Assembly: GCF_017308015.1 (NCBI RefSeq)
Contig: NZ_JAFKFW010000006.1
Location: 62,001-126,000 of the forward strand
Source of the DNA: Allobosea sp.
GTDB lineage: Bacteria; Pseudomonadota; Alphaproteobacteria; Rhizobiales; Beijerinckiaceae
Reading direction: 5' to 3'
DNA length: 64,000 bases
Part shown: one piece after another, positions 45,890 through 54,520 of the stretch
Layout of the letters: every line of letters begins with the position of its first letter
Numbering within the stretch: the stretch's first letter is position 1
Position numbers and translations under genes: made by a program
Notes under the pieces: model-generated
What the model saw: the letters and a program-made list of their open reading frames with translations, nothing else
The model's database searches: none
What the model was told of the DNA's origin: nothing

Positions 45890-46882
45890 ATGGTCGCGAT
45901 CTCCGTCCTCGATCTCGTTCCCGTCGTCGAAGGGGAGGGGCCGCGCGAGGCGCTGCTGAAATCCACCGACCTGATCCGCCATGCCGAGCGGCTCGGCTAC
46001 ACTCGCTACTGGGTGGCCGAGCATCACAACATGGTCGGCATCGCCAGCGCGGCGACCTCGGTGGTCATCGGTCAGCTGGCGGCGGCGACCAGCACGATCC
46101 GGGTCGGTGCCGGCGGCATCATGCTGCCGAACCACGCCCCGCTCGTCATCGCGGAGCAGTTCGGCACGCTGGAAGCGCTCTTCCCGGGAAGGATCGATCT
46201 CGGCCTCGGCCGCGCGCCGGGCACCGACCAGCTCACGCTCCGGGCGTTGCGCCGCAGCCCGATGTCATCGGACAGCTTCCCCCAGGATGTGCTCGAATTG
46301 CAGGCGCTGTTCGCGCCGGCCGGGCCGAACCAGGCGATTCGCGCCGTGCCGGGCGAGGGGCTGAATGTGCCGCTCTGGATTCTCGGTTCGAGCCTGTTCG
46401 GCGCGCAGCTCGCAGCCGAGCTCGGACTGCCCTACAGCTTCGCTTCGCATTTTGCGCCGGATGCGCTTATGCAGGCGCTCGCCGTTTATCGCGAGCGCTT
46501 CAAGCCGTCCGAGCAGCTCGCGGCACCCCGTGCGATGCCGGGCATCAATGTCGTGGCGGCCGAGACGGACGAGGAGGCGCGCCATCTCGCGACCTCGCTG
46601 CAGCAGCGTTTCGTCGGCATGGTCCGCGGCGCACGGGGCAAGCTGCAGCCGCCGATCGACGATATCGAGCAATACTGGTCGCCGGCCGAGAAGGCGCATG
46701 TCTCGGGAATGCTGCGCTATGCCTTCATCGGCTCGCCGGAAACGCTGAAACGGACGCTCGGAGCCTTCTTGCGGGAGACACAGGCGGACGAGATCATGAT
46801 CACGGCGCCGATCTTCGACCACGAGAAGCGCAAGCGGTCCTATGAACTCGTCGCCGGAATCGCGGCTGACCTGAAAGGGTAG
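45890..46882 (+). CDS. Luciferase-like (LLM class) flavin-dependent monooxygenase, MsnO8 type
   Basis: A 330-residue single-domain luciferase-fold oxidoreductase. Characteristic segments are [60 protein letters not shown] and [15 protein letters not shown]. It should use FMNH2 from a partner reductase; the substrate is unknown. I use ATG 45890; ATG 45866 is in frame but lies inside the dispersed repeat. Confidence 0.9.
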   Translation: MVAISVLDLVPVVEGEGPREALLKSTDLIRHAERLGYTRYWVAEHHNMVGIASAATSVVIGQLAAATSTIRVGAGGIMLPNHAPLVIAEQFGTLEALFPGRIDLGLGRAPGTDQLTLRALRRSPMSSDSFPQDVLELQALFAPAGPNQAIRAVPGEGLNVPLWILGSSLFGAQLAAELGLPYSFASHFAPDALMQALAVYRERFKPSEQLAAPRAMPGINVVAAETDEEARHLATSLQQRFVGMVRGARGKLQPPIDDIEQYWSPAEKAHVSGMLRYAFIGSPETLKRTLGAFLRETQADEIMITAPIFDHEKRKRSYELVAGIAADLKG

Positions 46883-46973
46883 GGAAACTGCTTAGGAACC
46901 GCATGCGCCCGACCGAGCGGAAGATTTGTTGATACTCGGCTGATGCTGTCGAAAGGCATTTGCGTCAAATTAT

Positions 46974-46992
46974 GCAAATGAGAATCATTCTT
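46974..46992. promoter_or_regulatory. Fur/Irr-type operator-like palindrome
   Basis: The 19 bases GCAAATGAGAATCATTCTT agree with the classical Fur box (GATAATGATAATCATTATC) at 14 positions by eye, and the core TNAGAATNATTCTNA is symmetric. It lies 48 bases before the start of the Fur-family gene, so autoregulation or control by a related iron regulator is likely. Confidence 0.7.
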
Positions 46993-47039
46993 ATACCGCT
47001 CCTTTTTGCAATTGGCGGTCGGCATTGCTATGGCAAGGC

Positions 47040-47495
47040 ATGACCGAAACCGACCGGCGCATTGCCGTTTTCGAGAGCCAGTTGAAGGGAGCCGGGCTGC
47101 GCATGACGCAGCAGCGACGGCTGATCCTGCGCGTGCTGGCCGAAGCCGACGACCATCCCGATGCGAAGGGTATCTTCACCCGCGCCTTCGCACATGATCC
47201 GACGCTGTCGCTGTCGACCGTCTACCGAACGATGAAGGTGCTGGAATCGCAGGGTGCGATCGAGCGTCATGCCTTCGAGGACGGGATTTCACGCTACGAG
47301 CATGCCGATCAGGAACATCACGACCACCTGATCGACATCGATTCGGGCGAAGTGATCGAGTTCTCCTCGGATGCGATCGAGGAATTGCAGCGACGGATCG
47401 CAGCGGAACTCGGCTATGAGCTCGTCCGCCATCGCCTGGAGCTCTACGGTCGCAAAAAGCAGCCGGCGCGTCGGGGCGGTCGCAAGGCGTCCTGA
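47040..47495 (+). CDS. Fur-family metal-responsive regulator (Fur/Mur type)
   Basis: A 151-residue repressor with an N-terminal winged helix (GLRMTQQRRLILRVLAEADDHP through TVYRTMKVLESQGAIERHAF) and a C-terminal metal-binding dimer domain (ADQEHHDHLIDIDSGEVIEF). The CxxC structural zinc pair of E. coli Fur is absent, as in the Rhizobiales Mur/Fur group, which often senses manganese. I start at ATG 47040. A Fur-box-like palindrome sits 48 bases upstream, supporting autoregulation. Confidence 0.93.
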   Translation: MTETDRRIAVFESQLKGAGLRMTQQRRLILRVLAEADDHPDAKGIFTRAFAHDPTLSLSTVYRTMKVLESQGAIERHAFEDGISRYEHADQEHHDHLIDIDSGEVIEFSSDAIEELQRRIAAELGYELVRHRLELYGRKKQPARRGGRKAS

Positions 47496-47504
47496 CTGTC
47501 CGGC

Positions 47505-47777
47505 TCAGCCATCGACGACATCGTTATATTCAGGGTGTTTCGCGAGCCAACCCCTGAGAAACTCGCAGCGCACCACGGCCTTGCGCCTGCTCGCCCGGAG
47601 CAGCTCGAAGACGCCCTTCGCCAGTTTTGAGCCGACGCCCTGCCCGGCGAATTGCGCGGGTACCTCGGTATGCACCAGCACCAGGCGCTCGCCCTCGCGG
47701 CGATAAGCGACGAGCGCGGTGCCGCCGTCGAGCGTGAGTTCGAAGCGATTCTGTTCGGGTTTCTCGACGACGTCCAT
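47505..47777 (-). CDS. Small GNAT-family acetyltransferase (YjdJ type)
   Basis: A 90-residue minimal acetyltransferase. RFELTLDGGTALVAYRREGE, LVLVHTEVPAQFAGQGVGSKLAKGVFELLR (with the acetyl-CoA loop QGVGSKL) and the C-terminal FLRGWLAKHPEYNDVV are characteristic of the small YjdJ-like proteins. ATG 47777 has AAGGAG eight bases upstream. The stop is 9 bases from that of the convergent Fur-family gene. Confidence 0.9.
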   Translation of the reverse strand: MDVVEKPEQNRFELTLDGGTALVAYRREGERLVLVHTEVPAQFAGQGVGSKLAKGVFELLRASRRKAVVRCEFLRGWLAKHPEYNDVVDG

Positions 47778-47809
47778 GGCGCAGGCTCCTTCAGGTCGCC
47801 CTTTTTCAG

Positions 47810-49423
47810 TTACCCCTGCGCTTCGGCGCGCCAGGGGTAGGTCCAGGTTTCGGTCAGCGTCTTGCCGCCGCTCCGCAGGAAAGCGCGCATCTCGGCGAGC
47901 TGGCCGGGCTCGACCACGACATCGATGAAGGCGCGGAAGCCGTCCGTCTTGCGGTTCGGGACGATGAAGGCGCGGTCGATCCGGCCATAGGCGATCGAGG
48001 GCACGATCTCGACCTTGTCCGGCTGCTTCAGGTGGTAGTCGAGATCGCCGCCGGCGAAATCGATGATGAAGCGGCGCGAGCCCTCGGTGACCGGCTCGCC
48101 CGAGCCCAGCGCCTTGGGCTTGGCCTGGTAGGTGTTGACCACGCGCCCGCCCGGATGCAGGTCGCCGGAATCGAGCATCGCGATCAACTTGTAACCGAAG
48201 GAGAATTCCTTGCCCGGCTCAAGCGGCGTCTTCGGGGCCCAGAGCGCGACGATGTTGTCGTTGGTCTCATCGGTCGTCGGCATCTCGATCAGCTCGACGA
48301 CGCCCTCTCCCCAATCGCCCTGCGGCTCGATCCAGTAGGAGGGCCGCAGTTCATAGGCGAGGTCGAGATCCTGGTAGTGCTCGAAGGTGCGATCGCGCTG
48401 CATCAGGCCGAAGCCGCGAATGTTGCGCTCGACGAATGAGGAGACGGCCTGCTGCCGCGGATTGCGCAGCGGGCGCCAGATCCATTCGCCACTGCCCGAA
48501 TGGATCATCAGCCCGTCCGAATCGTGCAATTCGCTGCGGAAATCGTCGAAGAAGCGACGATCGTTCTCGCCGGTGAAGAACATCGAGGTCAGCGGCGCGA
48601 GGCCGAGCTTCTCGATCGGCGCGCGCGGATAGAGTGTCGCCGCGACCTCCATGACAGTGTCGAGATCGGGATAGATGGTGAAGCGGTAGGCGCCGGTCAC
48701 GGCAGGGGAATCGAGCAGGGTGTGGATGACGATGCGTTCGGCGCCGGACGCGGGCGCCTCGACCCAGAACTCGCGGAAGACCGGAAACTCCTCGGCGGCC
48801 GTGCCGGCGCCGATCGAAAGGCCGCGGGCCGAGAGGCCGTAACGCTGGCCGCGGCCGAGCACGCGGAAATAGCTTGCGCCGATGAAGGAGATCAGCTCGT
48901 CGAAGACGCGCGGATCATTCAGCGGATAATGCAGCCGGAAGCCGGCGAAGCCGAGATTGACCGGCAGCGGCTTGTCGAACTTGACCTTGCCGTAGTCGAA
49001 CAGGTTCGCTGCGTAGGGCACCGGCATCGGCACGCCGTCGCGCACGACATTCACCGTGACCGGGCGGGTGAAGAGGAAGCCCGGATGGAACATCTGCATG
49101 CGGAAGGGCGAGCCGTTCTGCTGCAGCAATGCCCGGTCGGGGCGGAACCGGATGTCGCGCCAGGAATCGTAGTCGAGCTTGGCCAGCGCTTCCGGCAGGG
49201 GCGCGATCGGCTCATAGGGAACGGCCGCGATCTCGCGGGCGCGGCGGCGCACGTCCTCAAAGCCGAAGCGGGGCTGAGGCGCGGCGTTCTGAGGGGGCGG
49301 TGGCGGCTGCGGACCCTGCGGCTGAGGCTGGGGCTGCTGGGCCAGGAGGGCGGAAGGCGCCACCGAGAGGCAGAGCGCGGCTGAGAGTCCGCCCAGGACG
49401 CGGCGGCGGTCTGTCGTGGTCAT
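47810..49423 (-). CDS. Periplasmic glucan biosynthesis protein, MdoG/MdoD type
   Basis: A 537-residue periplasmic protein needed for the backbone structure of osmoregulated periplasmic glucans. The signal contains DRRRVLGGLSAAL, a Tat-type motif as in MdoD. A Pro/Gln-rich linker follows, then the MdoG domain (FGFEDVRRRAREIAAVPYEP, LNFGFAG-type VNLGFAGFRLHYPLNDP, YFRVLGRGQRYGLSARGL). Catalytic details vary in this family. It stands alone here, without the glucosyltransferase gene. Confidence 0.93.
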   Translation of the reverse strand: MTTTDRRRVLGGLSAALCLSVAPSALLAQQPQPQPQGPQPPPPPQNAAPQPRFGFEDVRRRAREIAAVPYEPIAPLPEALAKLDYDSWRDIRFRPDRALLQQNGSPFRMQMFHPGFLFTRPVTVNVVRDGVPMPVPYAANLFDYGKVKFDKPLPVNLGFAGFRLHYPLNDPRVFDELISFIGASYFRVLGRGQRYGLSARGLSIGAGTAAEEFPVFREFWVEAPASGAERIVIHTLLDSPAVTGAYRFTIYPDLDTVMEVAATLYPRAPIEKLGLAPLTSMFFTGENDRRFFDDFRSELHDSDGLMIHSGSGEWIWRPLRNPRQQAVSSFVERNIRGFGLMQRDRTFEHYQDLDLAYELRPSYWIEPQGDWGEGVVELIEMPTTDETNDNIVALWAPKTPLEPGKEFSFGYKLIAMLDSGDLHPGGRVVNTYQAKPKALGSGEPVTEGSRRFIIDFAGGDLDYHLKQPDKVEIVPSIAYGRIDRAFIVPNRKTDGFRAFIDVVVEPGQLAEMRAFLRSGGKTLTETWTYPWRAEAQG

Positions 49424-49707
49424 GCGTGGTCCGTCTTCCCCGTCGCCTCGGCTTTGCGAAATAGGCGGCGCCGAGACTTAAGGCCATGAAATGGGGCTGG
49501 TCTAGGGCATGCGTATGGCATCCCGCCTTGACAGGAGATGAAGATGCCGCGACCTTCGCGGTCGGCCGGATGCGGCCAGCCGCTCGCGCCGCTCAAAGGC
49601 AAGGTGAATGCATCCCTGAAGTCCCTGTCCTGATCCCGATTCGACTCGTGGACGGATATCGGCAAGGCGAGCCCCGATCCCAGCCGTCCGCAGCGAAAAG
49701 GATCTCG

Positions 49708-50259
49708 ATGATGCGTAGCTTTCGCGATGCGAAGCTGATGGCGAGGAGCCTGCGCGAGGCCATGGCCGCGAAGCAGGTTCCGCTTTCACACTCCGAAACC
49801 CTGGAAATCGTCGCGCGCCAGTTCGGCTGCGACGACTGGAACGTGCTGGCGGCAAAGATCGGTGAGACTGCGCCCGATAAGCCGGCAGAGGCGGTGCTGC
49901 TCCAGATGGGGATTCCGATCCTGCGGATTTTCGACGAGGCGAAGGCGAAGGAATTCTATCTCGACTTTCTTGGCTTCACGCTGGATTGGGATCACCGCTT
50001 CGGGCCGAACATGCCACTTTACATGCAGGTGTCGCGCTCCGGCTTGCAGCTCCACCTCTCCGAGCATCACGGCGATGCCAGCCCTGGCTCGACCGTCTTC
50101 GTCTGGATGGAAGGTGTGGATTTCTTTCATGGGGAGCTGATCGGCAAGCGTTATGCGTATTCCAGGCCGGGCATCGAGGAGGACGGGCCCGGCGGCCGGA
50201 CTCTCGAAGTGCCCGACCCGTTCGGCAACAGAATCCGCTTCTGCGAGAAACGCGACTAA
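49708..50259 (+). CDS. Glyoxalase_8-type protein with C-terminal VOC domain
   Basis: A 183-residue protein. The N-terminal 55 residues (RSFRDAKLMARSLREAMAAK, LSHSETLEIVARQFGCDDWN) form the helical domain found in glyoxalase-superfamily proteins such as Glyoxalase_8. The rest is a VOC domain of the bleomycin-resistance type (LRIFDEAKAKEFYLDFLGF to VPDPFGNRIRFCE). It may sequester or modify a small molecule, but no ligand is known. AAGGA lies just upstream of two adjacent ATGs at 49708 and 49711. The frame is open from 49486, but that stretch has no domain resemblance. Confidence 0.82.
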   Translation: MMRSFRDAKLMARSLREAMAAKQVPLSHSETLEIVARQFGCDDWNVLAAKIGETAPDKPAEAVLLQMGIPILRIFDEAKAKEFYLDFLGFTLDWDHRFGPNMPLYMQVSRSGLQLHLSEHHGDASPGSTVFVWMEGVDFFHGELIGKRYAYSRPGIEEDGPGGRTLEVPDPFGNRIRFCEKRD

Positions 50260-50829
50260 ATCCTAGCCGGCGCATGATCTTTCGCCGCTGACCCGTTCAC
50301 GGTCGGGCGTGGATCGGCCTTGCAAAAAAATGCGGCTCCGGGTGCACAAAACACTTGTGATCCGGATTCGTCATCCGTATATCGCGTTCACCCAATTCGC
50401 ACGTGCCTGTGGCCGCGTGCTGGTCGGTGGGCATCCGGACAAGAGGCCGGACAGCCGCCAGGGGTTGGAGGACGGATGGAGGGGATGGACATCCCTCGAA
50501 TCACGCCTCCCAGTCTCCGCAAGGAGATTGTTCCCCGACAACGACCGGCAGCCGGAGGCGAAACCGGCGAACCCCGCATCTCCACGGGGGACGCAGCTTA
50601 AAGCAACGACGGAGCGGGCTTTTTTGGTCTCGCCGGCTTTCCACAGGCCGGCACCGAAGAGGCTTGTCCTTCATTGCCGGCCGTGCGGGGGCTTCCCCAA
50701 TCGAACGGTGTTTCGGGTCCGGACGGTTCGTCCGCTGTCGCAAGCGTCTCCACAGCGCCTCGCGAATGCGACGACTCTTCCGGCGATGCATCGCACCGAC
50801 GCCGCTTGCGTCGTAGGGGAGTCGCGCCG
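50260..50829 (+). promoter_or_regulatory. Long structured leader of the ornithine decarboxylase gene
   Basis: This 570-base gap has several inverted repeats: GGGAT-GGAC-ATCCC near 50482, CCCCG...CGGGG near 50573, and GCCGGC...GCCGGC near 50632. A T6 run lies at about 50620. Alphaproteobacterial ornithine decarboxylase genes often carry a conserved RNA leader (the speF motif), and this is its expected place, but I cannot confirm the consensus by eye. A frame open from GTG 50309 ends at 50833, so its TGA overlaps the decarboxylase ATG. Confidence 0.5.
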
Positions 50830-51975
50830 ATGACCGAGCGCATCCGTGAGTTTCTTCGTGCCCGCCGTGAAGACGGGCCCTGCGTCGTCATCGACACCGA
50901 TGTCGTGCGCGAGAACTATCATGCCTTCGCCCGCGCTTTGCCGGACACCCGCGTCTTCTACGCGGTGAAGGCGAACCCGGCGACGGAGGTGCTTGCCCTG
51001 CTGGCCAAGCTCGGCTCCTGCTTCGACTGCGCTTCAGTCGTCGAGATCGAGCTCGCGCTCGCGGCCGGCGCGACGGCGGACCGTATCTCCTTCGGCAACA
51101 CCATCAAGAAGGAGCGCGACGTCGTGCGTGCGATGGAGCTCGGCGTGCGCCTGTTCGCCGTCGACTGCACGGCCGAGGTCGAGAAGGTCGCCCGCTCGGC
51201 GGACAAGACCGGCACGAAGGACGCGCGCATTTTCTGCCGCATCCTGTGCGACGGTGCCGGCGCCGACTGGCCGCTTTCGCGCAAGTTCGGCTGCGTGCCC
51301 GAAATGGCCGCGGACGTGCTCGAGCACGGCCATCGCCTGGGCCTGCTGGCCTATGGCATCTCGTTCCATGTCGGCTCGCAGCAGGCGAACGTGAACGCTT
51401 GGGATTCGGCCCTGGCCTCGGCCTCGGCGATCTTCAAGGAATGCGCCACCCGCGGCATCTGCCTGTCGATGGTCAACCTCGGCGGTGGTTTCCCGGCGCG
51501 CTACCTGAAGCCGATTCCGGGCGTCCCGTCCTATGGCGACGCGATCTTCCGGGCGCTGTCGAAGCATTTTGGCAACCAGCTCCCCGAGACGATCATCGAG
51601 CCGGGCCGCGGCATGGTCGGCGAGGCCGGCCTGATCGAGGCCGAGGTCGTGCTGATCTCGAAGAAGGCCGAAACGGACGAGGTCCGCTGGGTCTATCTCG
51701 ATATCGGCAAGTTCAACGGTCTCGCCGAGACCATGGACGAGGCGATCCGCTACCCCATCCGCACGACGCGCGATGGCGATGTGACCGTCCCGTCCGTGCT
51801 CGCCGGCCCGACCTGCGACTCGGTCGACGTCATGTACGAGAAGACCCCGTACATGTTGCCCCTCTCGCTGGAGATCGGCGACAAGGTGCTGATCGAGGGC
51901 ACCGGCGCCTATACGACGACCTATTCGGCCGTCGCCTTCAACGGCTTCCCGCCGCTGAAGCAGTACGTCATCTGA
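50830..51975 (+). CDS. Ornithine/lysine decarboxylase (fold-type III, PLP-dependent)
   Basis: A 381-residue eukaryote-like ornithine decarboxylase that makes putrescine. The PLP lysine is in VFYAVKANPATEVL (K47); YGISFHVGSQ binds the cofactor ring; NLGGGFPARY binds the phosphate; EPGRGMVGEAG and PTCDSVDVM carry active-site residues including the Cys. It is short (typical 370-420). Its partner, homospermidine synthase, is two genes downstream. It starts at ATG 50830 directly after the long leader. Confidence 0.94.
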   Translation: MTERIREFLRARREDGPCVVIDTDVVRENYHAFARALPDTRVFYAVKANPATEVLALLAKLGSCFDCASVVEIELALAAGATADRISFGNTIKKERDVVRAMELGVRLFAVDCTAEVEKVARSADKTGTKDARIFCRILCDGAGADWPLSRKFGCVPEMAADVLEHGHRLGLLAYGISFHVGSQQANVNAWDSALASASAIFKECATRGICLSMVNLGGGFPARYLKPIPGVPSYGDAIFRALSKHFGNQLPETIIEPGRGMVGEAGLIEAEVVLISKKAETDEVRWVYLDIGKFNGLAETMDEAIRYPIRTTRDGDVTVPSVLAGPTCDSVDVMYEKTPYMLPLSLEIGDKVLIEGTGAYTTTYSAVAFNGFPPLKQYVI

Positions 51976-51978
51976 CGC

Positions 51979-51998
51979 GGAGGGCCGGCAGGCCCTCC
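51979..51998 (+). terminator. Hairpin just after the decarboxylase stop
   Basis: GGAGGGCC at 51979-51986 pairs with GGCCCTCC at 51991-51998 around GGCA, then CTGTTC. It starts 4 bases after the stop codon. With the same-direction genes after it, it may act as a partial terminator or as an RNA-stabilising 3' structure. Confidence 0.6.
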
Positions 51999-52202
51999 CT
52001 GTTCAATCGGGTCCGGCGAAGCGCCCTGTCGCATGGCAGGCTGTCCGACGTCCGTCGGGTGGAGCGTTCGTGCCTCCAGAATGGAGGTATGGACGTGGCT
52101 CCCGCCGGACCCCCTTCCACACAACCCAATCTGCTTGTGGCCGCGTTCGCGCGGCGCCGGGAAGGTCTGCGTGAGCGCAGGCGCTCCGGCAGGAGGTGCG
52201 TC

Positions 52203-52739
52203 ATGATCACGATCCGCGACGAGATCGCCCACGACATTCCCGGCCGCGAGGCGCTGCTCGACCGTTGCCTCGGCGAGCGCCGCACCGCCAAGTCGAGCGA
52301 GCGCCTGCGCGAGGGCCGCCTGCCGGCCAAGGGTCTGGCGCTCACCGCCGAGCGCGATGGCGAACTGCTGGCGACCGTCCGCCTCTGGCATGTCGAAGCC
52401 AATGGCGTCCCGGCGCTGCTGCTCGGTCCGCTCGCGGTCAAGCCCGAACTGCAGGGCGCGGGGCTTGGCAAGGCGATGATGCGCGAGGCGCTCTGGCGCG
52501 CGGCCTGCCGCGGGCATGGCGCCGTGATTCTGGTTGGTGATGCGCCCTACTATGCCCGGTTCGGCTTCGATCCGGCGCTGACGCGCGATCTCGCCATGCC
52601 CGGCCCGGTCGAGCGCGAGCGCTTTCTCGCGATCGAATTGCGCGAGGGTGCGCTCGACGGGGCAAGTGGTGTGCTCGCTGCCGCAGGCGCAGTCCTCCCC
52701 GTGGGCTTCGAAGTGGACGAGGTGGCGCAGGCCGCCTGA
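52203..52739 (+). CDS. GNAT-family N-acetyltransferase in the polyamine operon
   Basis: A 178-residue acetyltransferase. LLLGPLAVKPELQGAGLGKAMMREAL carries the acetyl-CoA loop QGAGLGKA, and HGAVILVGDAPYYARFGFDPALT is the YhbS-like C-terminal segment. ATG 52203 has AGGAGG six bases upstream; the frame opens far earlier but overlaps the decarboxylase gene. Its place between ornithine decarboxylase and homospermidine synthase makes a polyamine substrate possible, but YhbS-like GNATs have varied targets. Confidence 0.87.
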   Translation: MITIRDEIAHDIPGREALLDRCLGERRTAKSSERLREGRLPAKGLALTAERDGELLATVRLWHVEANGVPALLLGPLAVKPELQGAGLGKAMMREALWRAACRGHGAVILVGDAPYYARFGFDPALTRDLAMPGPVERERFLAIELREGALDGASGVLAAAGAVLPVGFEVDEVAQAA

Positions 52740-52889
52740 CGCTTCAGAACCATCGTCATCGCGCCGTCATCGCCGGACACTTTCCATGCGCACACCCGCA
52801 TGGGAGGCGTCCCAGGCGATTGACGGCGCGATTTCGCGCTCATACGACCCTTTCGACTTTTTACCCCCGGAACCCAGGAGTTACAGAGA

Positions 52890-54326
52890 ATGACGAATTG
52901 GCCCGTCTACGGCGAGATCACCGGCCCGATCGTGATGATCGGCTTCGGCTCGATCGGCCGCGGTACGCTGCCGCTGCTCGAACGGCACTTCAAGTTCGAC
53001 AAGAGCCGCTTCGTCGTCATTGCTCCCGATGATTCCAACCGTCACCTGCTCGACGAGCGCGGCATCCGCTTCATCCAGGAAGCGTTGACGCCCGCCAACT
53101 ACAAGGAAATCCTGGAGCCGCTGCTGACCGCCGGCGGCGGCCAGGGCTTCTGCGTGAATCTGTCCTGCGATACCGGCTCGCGCGATCTGATGGAGTTCGC
53201 CTCCAGCCTTGGCGCGCTCTATATCGACACGGTCAACGAACCCTGGCTCGGCTTCTATTTCGACGAGAGCAAGGGTCCCGCGGAACGCTCGAACTATGCG
53301 CTGCGCGAGATGACGCTAGCGGCCAAGCGGGCGCGCCCGGCCGGCACGCCGACGGCGGTCTCCTGCTGCGGCGCCAATCCCGGCATGGTCTCCTCGCTGG
53401 TGAAGCGGGCGCTGACGAACCTCGCTGCCGATATGCGTCTCAACGCGACGCAGCCGCAGACTCGCGAGGAATGGGCGGCCCTGATGCAGCGCGTCGGCGT
53501 CAAGGGCATCCACATCGCCGAGCGCGACACGCAACGCTCGAAGAACCCCAAGCCGCCGGGCGTCTTCGTCAACACCTGGTCGGTCGAGGGTTTCATCGCC
53601 GAAGCCGTGCAGCCGGCTGAACTGGGCTGGGGTACGCACGAGAAGTGGATGCCGGCGAATGCCCATGGCCACCAGACCGGCTCGCAGGCGGCGATTTATC
53701 TGATGCAGGCGGGCGCCGAGACCAAGGTCCGGAGCTGGTGCCCGACGCCGGGCGCGCAGTACGGCTTCCTGGTCACGCATAACGAGTCGATCTCCATTGC
53801 GGATTACTTCACCGTGCGCGACGAGACCGGAAAGGCCGTCTACCGGCCGACCTGCCATTACGCCTACCATCCTGCGAACGATGCCGTGCTCTCGTTGCAC
53901 GAGATGTTCGGCAATGCGGGCCAGCCGCAGGAAGAGCACCATATCCTGGAGGAGAAGGAGGTCGTCGACGGCATCGACGAACTCGGCGTTCTGCTCTACG
54001 GCCATGACAAGGGTGCGTACTGGTTCGGCTCGCAGCTCTCGACCGAGGAGGCACGTTCGCTCGCACCCTATCAGACTGCGACCGGCCTGCAGGTGACTTC
54101 TTCCGTGCTCGCCGGGATGGTCTGGGCGCTGGAGAACCCGCGGGCGGGGATCGTCGAGGTCGAGGAGCTCGATTTCGATCGCTGCCTCGAGATCCAGCGG
54201 CCTTATCTGGGGCCGGTGAAGGGCTACTATACCGACTGGACGCCGCTCGACGGCCGCCCGGGGCTGTTCCCGGAGGATATCGATACCAGTGATCCCTGGC
54301 AGTTCCGGAACATCCTGGTCCGGTGA
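52890..54326 (+). CDS. hss: Homospermidine synthase
   Basis: A 478-residue NAD-dependent enzyme that joins two putrescine units (or putrescine and spermidine) into homospermidine. The N-terminal Rossmann motif is VMIGFGSIGRGTLPLL; VSCCGANPGMVSSLVKRAL and EPWLGFYFDESKGP are further family segments. Length matches bacterial homospermidine synthases (about 470-480). AGGAG lies twelve bases before ATG 52890. With the decarboxylase upstream it forms the two-step path from ornithine to homospermidine. Confidence 0.95.
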   Translation: MTNWPVYGEITGPIVMIGFGSIGRGTLPLLERHFKFDKSRFVVIAPDDSNRHLLDERGIRFIQEALTPANYKEILEPLLTAGGGQGFCVNLSCDTGSRDLMEFASSLGALYIDTVNEPWLGFYFDESKGPAERSNYALREMTLAAKRARPAGTPTAVSCCGANPGMVSSLVKRALTNLAADMRLNATQPQTREEWAALMQRVGVKGIHIAERDTQRSKNPKPPGVFVNTWSVEGFIAEAVQPAELGWGTHEKWMPANAHGHQTGSQAAIYLMQAGAETKVRSWCPTPGAQYGFLVTHNESISIADYFTVRDETGKAVYRPTCHYAYHPANDAVLSLHEMFGNAGQPQEEHHILEEKEVVDGIDELGVLLYGHDKGAYWFGSQLSTEEARSLAPYQTATGLQVTSSVLAGMVWALENPRAGIVEVEELDFDRCLEIQRPYLGPVKGYYTDWTPLDGRPGLFPEDIDTSDPWQFRNILVR

Positions 54327-54407
54327 AGCACGCTTTTTGAAGGGTGTCTTCCCGTGCACGCTGCGGCATGTGAATGCCGCTGCGCAGACACGGGACCGTT
54401 TTCCGCT

Positions 54408-54437
54408 AAGGGCGCCTTCTCATGCAGGGGCGCCCTT
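54408..54437. terminator. Terminator hairpin between hss and the MFS gene
   Basis: AAGGGCGCC at 54408-54416 pairs with GGCGCCCTT at 54429-54437, followed by TTCGCTTG. A further small stem GCGGCAT-GTGA-ATGCCGC lies at 54363-54380. The two genes converge here, so the hairpin may serve both. Confidence 0.65.
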
Positions 54438-54520
54438 TCGCTTGAAAGGCGCCTTCTCGTCGCGCGGCCCCGCATCTGCGCAGCATCGCTGCCGGGCCGC
54501 AGCATGTGCGGGATGACACC

